Source: Klenkia soli (GTDB taxonomy: Bacteria; Actinomycetota; Actinomycetes; Mycobacteriales; Geodermatophilaceae). Taken from it: a stretch of DNA of 64,000 nt. Shown here piece by piece: positions 1-9,867 of this stretch; the stretch's first letter is position 1; each line of letters starts with the position of its first letter. The position numbers and the translations under genes are program-made. The notes beneath the pieces were generated by a model, which was not told the DNA's origin, did no database searches, and saw nothing but the letters and a program-made list of their open reading frames with translations. Location: positions 124,001 to 188,000 of the forward strand of contig NZ_FNIR01000006.1 in assembly GCF_900103975.1 (NCBI RefSeq), in the 5' to 3' direction.

Positions 1-858
1 GTCGACCGGCTCGTAGTCCGGGCCCATGGCGAACTGGTCGCTGGCCCCGAACCAGCCCTGGATCGGCTGCCGCAGCTCGGCCTGCAGCTCGCGCCGCACG
101 TAGAGGAAGGCCGGCGCGCCCGGACCACCGTTGAGGTGCTTGTAGGTGCACCCCACGGCCAGGTCGGCGGCCGACAGGTCCACCTCGACCGACCCGGCGG
201 CGTGGCTGAGGTCCCACAGCACCAGCGCGCCGTGCTCCCTGGCCAGCGCGGTGACCGCGACGAGGTCGGCCAGCGCCCCGGAGCGGTAGGCGACCAGCGA
301 GAGGACGACGACGGCGACCCGGTCGTCCAGCACGGCGGCGAGGTCGTCGAGCACCAGGCCCTGGTCGACGTCGACGGGCACCTCGCGCACCGTCATCCCG
401 CGCCGGCGGGCCACCCCGGCGACGACGTACCGGTCGGTGGGGAACTCGTCGGCGCTGCACACCACGACGTCGCGGCCCGGTCGGGCGTCGACGCCGGCCT
501 CCAGCAGCTTGAACAGGTTCACCGACGTGGAGTCCGAGACGAGGACCTCCCCGGGCCGGGCGCCGAGCACCCCGGCGGCCAGGGCATCGCCGGCCCGACC
601 GGCCTGGCCGACCCAGTCCGACCACGAGCCGACGAGCCCGCGCCCCCACTCCTGCTCGACCACGCGGGCCACGGCCGCCGGCGTCGCGCGGGGGAGCCGG
701 CCCAGCGAGTTGCCGTCCAGGTAGATCCGGCGGCCGGGGCCGTCGTCCCACGTCCCGTCGGGGCCGTCACCGGTGAAGCGCTCGCGGAACCCGGCGAGGG
801 GGTCGGCGGCGTCGAGCTGCTGGGCGTCGGATCGGGTGCGCACGGGACCATGCTGCAC
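1..858 (-). CDS. kynU: kynureninase, 3' end cut off by the window edge
   Basis: PLP-dependent fold-type I enzyme of tryptophan catabolism that cleaves L-kynurenine to anthranilate and alanine in the cytosol. About 286 codons are visible out of roughly 410-420 in the family, so the C-terminal third lies outside. Read on the minus strand it shows the family signatures YLDGNSLG near the N-terminus, SVNLFKL, WDLSHAAG, and the PLP-lysine region CTYKHLNGGPGAP. I chose the GTG at 858; an in-frame GTG at 843 is an alternative, while the ATG at 851 is in another frame. The gene diverges from the amidase with only 17 bp between starts, so the two share a promoter region. Family assignment is firm; the substrate is inferred from the family. 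Confidence 0.9.
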   Translation of the reverse strand, partial: MQHGPVRTRSDAQQLDAADPLAGFRERFTGDGPDGTWDDGPGRRIYLDGNSLGRLPRATPAAVARVVEQEWGRGLVGSWSDWVGQAGRAGDALAAGVLGARPGEVLVSDSTSVNLFKLLEAGVDARPGRDVVVCSADEFPTDRYVVAGVARRRGMTVREVPVDVDQGLVLDDLAAVLDDRVAVVVLSLVAYRSGALADLVAVTALAREHGALVLWDLSHAAGSVEVDLSAADLAVGCTYKHLNGGPGAPAFLYVRRELQAELRQPIQGWFGASDQFAMGPDYEPVD

Positions 859-861
859 CGC

Positions 862-867
862 TAGCGT
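862..867 (+). promoter_or_regulatory. candidate -10 box for a leaderless amidase transcript
   Basis: TAGCGT lies 8 bases before the GTG start of the amidase. This TAnnnT hexamer at 6-8 bases recurs before several genes here and suggests that transcription begins at or near the start codon. No convincing -35 box is visible. Confidence 0.4.
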
Positions 868-875
868 CCGGCGGT

Positions 876-2288
876 GTGACCGCGCTGCACGAGCTGACCG
901 CGACGGGGATGGCCGACGCCGTCCGGGCCCGGCAGGTGAGCCCCACCGAGCTGGTCGAGCACCACCTGGCGCGCATCGAGGCGCTGGACCCCGGCATCGG
1001 CGCCTTCATCACCGTGACCCCCGAGCGGGCCCGGGCCGCGGCGCGGGACGCCGAGCGCCGCCTGGCCGCCGGCGACCCGGCGCCGCTGCTGGGCGTGCCG
1101 ACCGCGATCAAGGACCTCAACCTCACGGCCGGGGTCCGGACGACGTTCGGCTCCGCCGCGATGGCCGACCACGTGCCCGCCGTCGACGACCACGTGGTCA
1201 CGGCGCTGGCCACCGCCGGGACGATCAGCCTGGGCAAGACCAGCACGCCGGAGTTCGGCTTCCCCTGCTACACCGACAACGACCTGGTCGGCCCCACCCG
1301 CTGCCCCTGGGACACCACCCGGCTGGCAGGCGGCTCCAGCGGCGGGGCGGCCGCGGCGGTGGCGCTGGGCATGCTGCCGTTCGCGCAGGGCTCGGACGGC
1401 GGCGGGTCGATCCGCATCCCGGCCGGCATCAACGGCCTGGTCGGCATCAAACCGGCCCGCGGGCGGGTCAGCAGCGCCCCGCTGGGGGCCGAGATCACCG
1501 GCCTGGGCGTGCAGGGCCCGCTGGCCCGCACCGTGCGGGACGCAGCCGCGATGCTGGACGCGATGGCCGGCCCGGTCGTCGGCGACCCCACCTGGGCCCC
1601 GCCGCCGGCGACCAGCTTCCTGGCCGCGGCCGACCGCCCGGCGGGCCCGCTGCGGATCGCGCGCTACCGGGACAGCGGCATGCCCGGGGCGCAGCTCTCG
1701 ACCGAGGTCGGGACGGCGTTCGAGGAGGCCTCGGCCCTGCTGGTCGACCTCGGCCACGAGGTGGTCGACCTGCCGAGCGCTCCCCTCACCGAGGAGGTGC
1801 TGGCGGCCTTCGAGGTGGTGTGGTCGCTGACCGGCGCCACGCTCCCGGTGCCCGAGGACCAGGTGCACCTGCTGCGGCCGCTGACCCGCTACCTGCGCGA
1901 CCGGGGGCTGGCGCTGTCGGCCGGGCAGGCGATGGAGGCGCTCACCGCCCTCCGGGTGTTCAGCCGTCGGTTCCTGCAGGCCACCGCGCCCTACGACGTC
2001 CTGCTGGCGCCGGTCTGCACGGACACCCCCAGGCCCCTGGGCTGGTTCGACCACGACGGGGACGGCGCCGCGGACTTCGAGCGGCAGAAGCGGTACGCGG
2101 CGTTCACCGCCCTGTACAACGTCACCGGTCAGCCGGCGGTCAGCGTCCCGCTGCACTGGACCGCCGACGGGCTGCCGGTCGGCACGATGCTGGTGGGCCG
2201 CCCGGCCGACGAGCTCACCCTGGTGGCGCTGGCCGCGCAGCTCGAGGTGGCCCGCCCGTGGGCGCACCGGCACCCCCCGGGCTGGTGA
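876..2288 (+). CDS. amidase, amidase-signature family
   Basis: Cytosolic amidohydrolase of 470 aa, the usual length for the amidase-signature family. The Ser-cisSer-Lys triad is visible: Lys79 in AIKDL, cis-Ser154 in AGGSSGG, and nucleophile Ser178 in SDGGGSIRIP. The start is a GTG 8 bases after a TAGCGT box. It is transcribed divergently from kynureninase with a 17 bp gap, so shared control is likely. A role in handling an amide linked to tryptophan breakdown, for example formyl-kynurenine or anthranilamide, can be proposed only from that position. The family covers many unrelated amides, including indoleacetamide and aryl amides, so the substrate is unknown. It is not GatA: no gatC or gatB is adjacent. 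Confidence 0.88.
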   Translation: MTALHELTATGMADAVRARQVSPTELVEHHLARIEALDPGIGAFITVTPERARAAARDAERRLAAGDPAPLLGVPTAIKDLNLTAGVRTTFGSAAMADHVPAVDDHVVTALATAGTISLGKTSTPEFGFPCYTDNDLVGPTRCPWDTTRLAGGSSGGAAAAVALGMLPFAQGSDGGGSIRIPAGINGLVGIKPARGRVSSAPLGAEITGLGVQGPLARTVRDAAAMLDAMAGPVVGDPTWAPPPATSFLAAADRPAGPLRIARYRDSGMPGAQLSTEVGTAFEEASALLVDLGHEVVDLPSAPLTEEVLAAFEVVWSLTGATLPVPEDQVHLLRPLTRYLRDRGLALSAGQAMEALTALRVFSRRFLQATAPYDVLLAPVCTDTPRPLGWFDHDGDGAADFERQKRYAAFTALYNVTGQPAVSVPLHWTADGLPVGTMLVGRPADELTLVALAAQLEVARPWAHRHPPGW

Positions 2289-2309
2289 GCTGGGCGGCGC
2301 CGGCCCCGG

Positions 2310-2315
2310 TAGATT
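2310..2315 (+). promoter_or_regulatory. candidate -10 box for the leaderless CtaJ-like gene
   Basis: TAGATT sits 7 bases before the GTG start at 2323, matching the recurrent leaderless pattern of this window. Confidence 0.4.
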
Positions 2316-2322
2316 CCTGCCC

Positions 2323-2625
2323 GTGACCGTCGTCGAGACCCTGCTCGTCTTCGTGGTGGCCCCGCTGGCCGTCGTGCTCCTGGCCTACGCGCTGGTGCTG
2401 CTGCCCGCGCTCAAGGACCGCGCCCGCTACAAGCCCGGCACGGCGTGGGGCCACGCCGCCGTCTGGTACGAGCCGCACCCCGAGGGCGGGGCGCACGGCG
2501 CCGAGCACGATGCCGATCACGGGGTCGAGCACACCACCGGCGAGCAGGCCGCCGCGCTGACCATCGGCGAGACCGCGGGCCACCCCCGCCGGACCGCCTC
2601 CGGCGGAGCCCGCGGCACCTGGTGA
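2323..2625 (+). CDS. small single-span membrane protein, CtaJ-like cytochrome oxidase accessory subunit
   Basis: This 100-residue protein has one strong N-terminal membrane segment at about residues 6-29 (LLVFVVAPLAVVLLAYALVL), followed by RYKPGTAWGHAAVWYEPHP and a His/Glu-rich soluble tail. A short protein with a membrane anchor and an R-Y-x-P-G-x-x-W-x-x-x-x-V-W-like motif, placed just before a DUF5130 gene and pepN, matches the mycobacterial gene for CtaJ, a small subunit of the aa3 oxidase supercomplex. I infer the name from synteny plus this motif. The tail has nine His and many Glu residues and is variable, low-complexity sequence. The start is a GTG 7 bases after TAGATT. Confidence 0.55.
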   Translation: MTVVETLLVFVVAPLAVVLLAYALVLLPALKDRARYKPGTAWGHAAVWYEPHPEGGAHGAEHDADHGVEHTTGEQAAALTIGETAGHPRRTASGGARGTW

Positions 2626-2683
2626 TCGACGTCCCCGCACCCGTCCCCAGCACCACCAGCGCAGCGCAGAGAGGCACCCACTG

Positions 2684-3124
2684 ATGGCCACCGAGCTCGA
2701 GGGCACCCGCGAGCCGATCGTCGACGACCAGCAGGGACCGGAGGCGTCGCCGTTCAGCCCGGCCGAGCTGGCCCGCCTGGACGAGGCGCTCACCATGTCC
2801 TCCCGCGAGACCGGGCTGCGGTTCACCCTCTACATCGGTGAGCTGCCCACCGACACGCGCGCCGGCGCCGAGGACCTCCACGCCCGCTCCGGCGGACACC
2901 CCGCCGACTCCGTGCTGGTGGCCGTCGCGCCCGACCAGCGCGTGCTCGAGATCGTCACCGGCTCGGCGGCCGCCCGCCGGTTGCCCGACCGCGCCTGCGC
3001 GCTGGCGGTGCTCACCATGACCGGCCGCTTCGGCGCCGGCGACCTGGTGGGCGGCATCGTCAACGGTCTGCGCCAGCTCTCCGACCAGGCCGGCCACCCC
3101 GCCGCCAACCGGAGAAGGACCTGA
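2684..3124 (+). CDS. DUF5130 (TPM-like) family protein
   Basis: Protein of 146 aa starting at ATG 2684, without an obvious signal peptide or membrane span. The middle reads RETGLRFTLYIGELPTDTR, followed by an A-P-D-Q-R-V-L-E-I-V-T-G segment typical of DUF5130, a family with the TPM fold. It is the likely equivalent of Rv2468c. Homologues of this gene and its upstream neighbour have been found with the mycobacterial respiratory supercomplex, so a role beside the aa3 oxidase is plausible but inferred. It lies 58 bp after the CtaJ-like gene on the same strand and is followed by a strong bidirectional terminator before pepN. Confidence 0.7.
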   Translation: MATELEGTREPIVDDQQGPEASPFSPAELARLDEALTMSSRETGLRFTLYIGELPTDTRAGAEDLHARSGGHPADSVLVAVAPDQRVLEIVTGSAAARRLPDRACALAVLTMTGRFGAGDLVGGIVNGLRQLSDQAGHPAANRRRT

Positions 3125-3191
3125 GGAAGGACCCCCTCGCCCCCCGACCCACGCTCCGCGCGGGCCGGGACCCTGCGAGGGGGCCGAACGG

Positions 3192-3225
3192 CGAGGGCCC
3201 ACCCGGTGAACCGGGTGGGCCCTCG
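3192..3225. terminator. bidirectional intrinsic terminator hairpin
   Basis: A perfect 15-bp stem (3192-3206 with 3211-3225) is closed by a TGAA tetraloop between the convergent DUF5130 gene and pepN. There is no clear T-tract, as is common for actinobacterial terminators. Confidence 0.8.
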
Positions 3226-3230
3226 TCGTG

Positions 3231-5789
<2,559 letters not shown>

Positions 5790-5934
5790 GCCGGGGAGCT
5801 TCCCACGCCGGTACGACACGGTCGGCCGGGCGGGGGAGTGCGGGTGTACCGCTGGGCCTGGTGGGAATGACGGGACGGAGCCGGCCCTTGACGGCGGCAG
5901 CGAACGCAGCACACCCCAACCCGAAGGAGATCGC

Positions 5935-6600
5935 ATGACCGAGGCCGTGCAGAGCGCCCCCACCGCCGCGAAGGTCGACGTCTGGGTCGACCCGCTGTGC
6001 CCCTGGGCCTGGTTGACCAGCCGCTGGGTGATCGAGGCGTCGAAGGTGCGCGACCTCGACGTCCACTGGCACGTGATGAGCCTGGCCGTGCTCAACGAGG
6101 GCCGGGACCTCCCGGAGCAGTACGTCGAGATGATGAAGCAGGCCTGGGGGCCCGTGCGCGTGCTGATCGCCGCGCAGCAGCAGCACGGCGACGAGGTCGT
6201 GGGCGACCTCTACACGGCGATGGGCACGCTGCGGCACCAGGAGGGCCAGGAGCTGGCCGACGTCATCGCCCCGGCGCTGGCGAAGGTGGGTCTTCCGGCG
6301 TCCCTGGCCGAGGCCGCGGAGTCCACCGAGTACGACGAGGCGCTGAAGAAGAGCCACCACGAGGGCATGGACCCGGTCGGCGAGGACGTCGGCACCCCGG
6401 TCCTGCACGTGGACGGCGTCGCCTTCTTCGGGCCCGTCATCAGCCGTGTGCCCACCGGCGAGGAGGCCGGCAAGGCCTTCGACGGCGCCGTCCTGCTGGC
6501 CAACCTGCCCGGCTTCTGGGAGCTCAAGCGCACCCGCACCGAGGAGCCGGACTTCTCCACGGTGCCGGCCTCCGCGCTGGAGATCACGAAGCACGCGTGA
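5935..6600 (+). CDS. DsbA-fold protein, mycothiol-dependent nitroreductase (Rv2466c) family, with a CPWA active site
   Basis: Protein of 221 aa that resembles M. tuberculosis Rv2466c along its full length, for example FWDPLCPW-type N-terminus, [42 protein letters not shown] and FELKRTRTE-like end. Rv2466c is a thioredoxin-fold reductase that uses mycothiol and reduces nitro compounds. Its active site is CPWC; here it reads Cys22-Pro-Trp-Ala25, read from TGC CCC TGG GCC. Loss of the second cysteine leaves a monothiol centre, which would favour a mycothiol-mixed-disulfide mechanism. A cis-Pro is visible in GTPVLH. The start is supported by AAGGAG 5 bases upstream of ATG 5935. Neighbours pepN and rpiB are those of Rv2466c. 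Confidence 0.85.
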   Translation: MTEAVQSAPTAAKVDVWVDPLCPWAWLTSRWVIEASKVRDLDVHWHVMSLAVLNEGRDLPEQYVEMMKQAWGPVRVLIAAQQQHGDEVVGDLYTAMGTLRHQEGQELADVIAPALAKVGLPASLAEAAESTEYDEALKKSHHEGMDPVGEDVGTPVLHVDGVAFFGPVISRVPTGEEAGKAFDGAVLLANLPGFWELKRTRTEEPDFSTVPASALEITKHA

Positions 6601-6626
6601 GCTCCGGGTGCGGCATGCTCGCGGGC

Positions 6627-7388
6627 ATGCCGCACCCCCGCCGCCAGCGCATCCTCATCACCGGCGCGAGCTCCGGCCTCGGCGAGGGCATGGCCCGCCG
6701 CTGGGCCGCCGCCGGCCACGACCTCGCCCTGGTGGCCCGCCGCACCGACCGGCTGGAGCGGCTGCGCGACGAGCTCGCCGGGCACGGCCGGACCGTCCTG
6801 GTGGACACGCTGGACGTCGACGACCCCGACGCGGTGGCGGAGGTCGTGCCCCGGCTGGCCCGCGAGCTGGGCGGGCTGGACCGCTTCGTGGCCAACGCCG
6901 GGCTGGGCAAGGGCGTGCCGGTGGGCACCGGCGGCGCCCGGCCCAACCGCGCCGTCCTCACCACGAACGTGCTCGGCACGCACGCCTGCTGCGAGGCCGC
7001 GGTGGCGGTGTTCCGCGCCCAGGGCCACGGCCACCTCGTGGTGATCAGCTCCGTCGCCGGGGTCCGGGGCATGGGCGGCACCCGCACGGCCTACGCGACG
7101 TCGAAGGCGGCCGACGCCGTCCTGGCCGAGGGCATCCGGGCCGACCTGCTCGGGTCGCGGGCCACCCGCGGCATCCGGGTCAGCACCATCCACCCCGGTT
7201 TCATCGAGACCGACATCAACACCGGCCGGCGGGGACCGTTCACCGTCGGCCTGGACGCCGGCGTCGACGCCCTGGTGGCCGCGGTCGACCGGGAGCCGGT
7301 GCGCGCCTACGTGCCCGAGTGGCCGTGGCGCGCCGTCGCGGGTCTGCTGCGCGTGCTCCCGCTGCCGGTCGCCGCCCGCCTGTCCTGA
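6627..7388 (+). CDS. short-chain dehydrogenase/reductase
   Basis: Classical SDR of 253 aa with a Rossmann fold. The cofactor motif TGASSGLG is near residue 11, an NAG motif follows at about 90, the catalytic Ser is in VISSVAG and the Tyr-Lys pair in YATSK. An Arg shortly after the glycine motif (RRTDRLERL) suggests NADP(H) preference. The C-terminus is hydrophobic (LLRVLPLPVAARL), which may contact the membrane. The start ATG 6627 gives MPHPRRQR; ATG 6615 in the same frame is possible. It follows the DsbA-fold gene by 26 bp and precedes rpiB by 12 bp. The substrate cannot be predicted. Confidence 0.85.
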   Translation: MPHPRRQRILITGASSGLGEGMARRWAAAGHDLALVARRTDRLERLRDELAGHGRTVLVDTLDVDDPDAVAEVVPRLARELGGLDRFVANAGLGKGVPVGTGGARPNRAVLTTNVLGTHACCEAAVAVFRAQGHGHLVVISSVAGVRGMGGTRTAYATSKAADAVLAEGIRADLLGSRATRGIRVSTIHPGFIETDINTGRRGPFTVGLDAGVDALVAAVDREPVRAYVPEWPWRAVAGLLRVLPLPVAARLS

Positions 7389-7400
7389 CAAACTGGGGCC

Positions 7401-7868
7401 ATGCGCGTCTTCCTCGGCACCGACCACGCCGGACTCGAGCTCAAGGCCCACCTGATGGGCGCCGTCGCCGACGCCGGGTACGAGCCCGTCGACTGCGGGG
7501 CGTTCGAGTACGACCCCCTCGACGACTACCCGCCGTTCTGCATCGAGGTGGGCGAGCGCGTCGTCGTCGAGCCGGGGTCCCTGGGCATCGTCATCGGCGG
7601 CTCGGGCAACGGCGAGCAGATCGCGGCGAACAAGGTGCCCGGCGTCCGCGCCGCGCTGGTCTGGAACACCTCGACCGCCGAGCTCGCCCGCCAGCACAAC
7701 GACGCCAACGTGGTCGCGGTCGGTGGCCGTCAGCACACCGTCGAGGAGGCCACCGAGCTGGTGCTGACCTTCCTGCGCACCCCGTTCAGCCACGACGAGC
7801 GGCACGTGCGGCGGATCGGCCTGGTCGCGGAGTACGAGCAGGAGCGTCATCACCCCGCCGGTGGCTGA
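7401..7868 (+). CDS. rpiB: ribose-5-phosphate isomerase B
   Basis: Cytosolic isomerase of the pentose phosphate pathway that interconverts ribose 5-phosphate and ribulose 5-phosphate. The 155-aa protein starts GTDHAGLELK, contains GGSGNGEQIAANK (the actinobacterial form of the RpiB phosphate-binding and catalytic loop) and R-A-A-L-V-W-N-T. Sequence and position match Rv2465c. The actinobacterial type uses a Glu as the catalytic base in GNGE in place of the Cys of E. coli RpiB. An AAACT element lies 7 bases before the ATG. The 3' end overlaps the next gene by 8 bp, so translation of the two is probably coupled. Confidence 0.9.
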   Translation: MRVFLGTDHAGLELKAHLMGAVADAGYEPVDCGAFEYDPLDDYPPFCIEVGERVVVEPGSLGIVIGGSGNGEQIAANKVPGVRAALVWNTSTAELARQHNDANVVAVGGRQHTVEEATELVLTFLRTPFSHDERHVRRIGLVAEYEQERHHPAGG

Positions 7869-8430
7869 CGTGGGCGGGGACGACGTCCGCCGGTGCGTCG
7901 ACGAGGCCGTCGCCGTCCTGGCCCGCGCTCCCGACCCCACCGCCGAGGTCCCGCTGATGGGCACCGACGTCGCCGGCGTCGTCTGGCACGTCGGCGAGTG
8001 CCTGCACTGGTACGGCCACGACCTGCTGCTGGGCCCGGTCGACCTGACCGCGGGCCGCTACGAGCGCGACCCCGCCGCCGGCTACGGCCGGTTGATCACC
8101 GGGTTGACCACCTGGGGCGAGGTGCTGGCCCGCGTGCTGGACGCCGCCGACCCCGCCGAGCGGGGCTTCCACCCATGGGGGTCGCCCGACCCGGCCGGCT
8201 TCGCGGCGATGGCCTGCGCCGAGGTGCTGCTGCACACCGGGGACGTCGTCGAGGCGGTCGGGCTGCGGTGGGCGCCGCCGGCGGACGTCGCGGCCCGCGT
8301 GCTGGCCCGGCTGTTCCCGCACGCCCCCGCCGACACCGACCCGGCGACGACCCTGCGCTGGGCCACCGGCCGCGCCGACCTCCCCGGCCGGCCGCGGCCG
8401 GGTTCCTGGGCCTACGCCGCAGCCGGCTGA
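7861..8430 (+). CDS. maleylpyruvate isomerase-like mycothiol-dependent DinB-fold protein
   Basis: Protein of 189 aa starting at GTG 7861 inside the end of rpiB. The segment VVWHVGECLHWYGHDLL places His residues on a helix, and AEVLLHTGDVV supplies another; these fit the metal site of the DinB/MDMPI fold, in which mycothiol is the usual cofactor in actinobacteria. The family includes maleylpyruvate isomerase but most members have no assigned substrate. The C-terminal part (ATTLRWATGRADLPGRPR) resembles the short MDMPI C-terminal strand region. The 8-bp overlap with rpiB means co-expression; the functional tie is unknown. Confidence 0.7.
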   Translation: MADVGGDDVRRCVDEAVAVLARAPDPTAEVPLMGTDVAGVVWHVGECLHWYGHDLLLGPVDLTAGRYERDPAAGYGRLITGLTTWGEVLARVLDAADPAERGFHPWGSPDPAGFAAMACAEVLLHTGDVVEAVGLRWAPPADVAARVLARLFPHAPADTDPATTLRWATGRADLPGRPRPGSWAYAAAG

Positions 8431-8437
8431 GCGGCGG

Positions 8438-9706
8438 TCAGAAGGAGTCCGGGCTCTGCGGGGCGACCGGCCAGGAGAACGACGTCGAGGCCAGGGCCAC
8501 GGCGCCGGGGCTGACCTCGGTGATCCGGCCGGCCCGGTGCAGCGTGCCCAGCGACACGCCACCGAGGTAGGCCGCGCCCAGCTCCTCGATGCCCAGGACC
8601 AGGTCGGGGTCGCGGTCGGTGCGGGCGCAGTGCCCGCCGGCCGGGTGCCCGGTGAGCCGCCAGCGGCCGTCGTTCCAGGGGCAGAAGGCGTCGCGGACCT
8701 CGAGCACCAGGTCGATCGGCGCGGGGTAGCGGCGGGCAGCCAGGGCCCGGTCGACGTCGACGAGGCGGACCCAGAGGGCATCGGAGGGCGACGTGGTCAC
8801 CGAGCGCGGGTCGGCCACCATCGAGCGCAGCGGGTCCTCGGCAGCCAGCGCCCATGAGGTGAGCTCCCGCACCAGGTCGTGGCCGAGCAGGAAGCGCCAG
8901 AGGGCGACGCGGGTGGCCGGGTCGGCCGCCACCAGGTCCGTCACGTGCAGCTTGCCCTCCGGCTCGTCGCGGGGCGACCAGCTCTCCTTCTGGCGGTAGC
9001 TCGCGTACCCGGTGACCTGGCCGTCCGCGCCGGTGTGCAGCGCGTAGCGGCGCTCGGTGAAGCCGTTCCGGTCGTCCTTGTCGTCGCGCAGCCGGCGGTC
9101 CCACCAGCGGTCGTCGCGGGCCAGGTGCCCGGGGACGTCGCGGCGCAGCCGGTCGTACAGGGGGACGGCGGCCGCGCGGTAGGCGTCCAGGTCGACGATC
9201 GTCGTGCGGCCGGTCGACTCCGGCAGGTCGGCGCGCAGCCGCACGCGGGACGGATCCAGGGTGATGCCGCCGCGCCAGACCGCCGGGGCGTACCCGAAGC
9301 GGCCGTAGATGCCGCCCTCTGCGGCCCACAGGGCGGCCACCGGTTCGCGGCCGGCGGCGTGCACCTCGTCGAGCTGCCGCCGCATGATCGCCGTCAGCAC
9401 GCCACGACGGCGGTGCGTCGGCGAGACGGTGATCCAGGTGATGCCCGCCGCCGGGACCACGCCGCCGGGCACGGTCAGCTGGTGGCTGTAGATGCCGGCG
9501 GTGGCCGCGACGAAGCCGTCCTCGACCAGGGCGAGCGACCGGCCCAGCTCGGACGTGGGGCGGGGCTGCTCGATGAACGGCCCGGTCGGGTCCTCGCCGA
9601 ACACGCGGTACATGGCTCGGGCGAAGGCCGGCCACTCCGGCTCCGCGACGGGGCGGAGGGCGGCGACCAGGTCGGGGTCGGCGGGTGGGGTCGCAACGGT
9701 GCTCAC
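8438..9706 (-). CDS. eis: Eis-family GNAT N-acetyltransferase
   Basis: Protein of 422 aa with two GNAT-like domains and an SCP2-like C-terminal domain, as in Eis, which uses acetyl-CoA to acetylate amines including aminoglycosides at several positions. The acetyl-CoA loop is seen as VSPTHRRRGVLTAIM at about residue 93. GGIYGRFGYAPA follows, as in the family. The last residue is Phe (SPDSF), matching Mycobacterium Eis, whose C-terminal carboxylate takes part in catalysis. The start GTG 9706 gives MSTVATPP. The gene converges with the MDMPI-like gene with a 7 bp gap and diverges from the lipoprotein gene. In M. tuberculosis eis lies beside degV, so its position here differs. Confidence 0.85.
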   Translation of the reverse strand: MSTVATPPADPDLVAALRPVAEPEWPAFARAMYRVFGEDPTGPFIEQPRPTSELGRSLALVEDGFVAATAGIYSHQLTVPGGVVPAAGITWITVSPTHRRRGVLTAIMRRQLDEVHAAGREPVAALWAAEGGIYGRFGYAPAVWRGGITLDPSRVRLRADLPESTGRTTIVDLDAYRAAAVPLYDRLRRDVPGHLARDDRWWDRRLRDDKDDRNGFTERRYALHTGADGQVTGYASYRQKESWSPRDEPEGKLHVTDLVAADPATRVALWRFLLGHDLVRELTSWALAAEDPLRSMVADPRSVTTSPSDALWVRLVDVDRALAARRYPAPIDLVLEVRDAFCPWNDGRWRLTGHPAGGHCARTDRDPDLVLGIEELGAAYLGGVSLGTLHRAGRITEVSPGAVALASTSFSWPVAPQSPDSF

Positions 9707-9867
9707 CCGTCCTCTCTACCGGTCGCCGGCCGTCGGGGCGACCGGGTTCGTGCACCCGGGGACGTCACCGGACGGTGACCTCCGGAGCGCGCGGAAGCCG
9801 TTAGCCTCGACAACGGCCTGCGAGCCGGTCCACGCCCGGGCCGGTGGCCCGTCCCGAGAGAAGGCCC

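Noticed and set aside
876-2288. GatA subunit of the amidotransferase
   Set aside because: Amidase-signature motifs are present but gatC and gatB are not adjacent, and the divergent neighbour is kynureninase.
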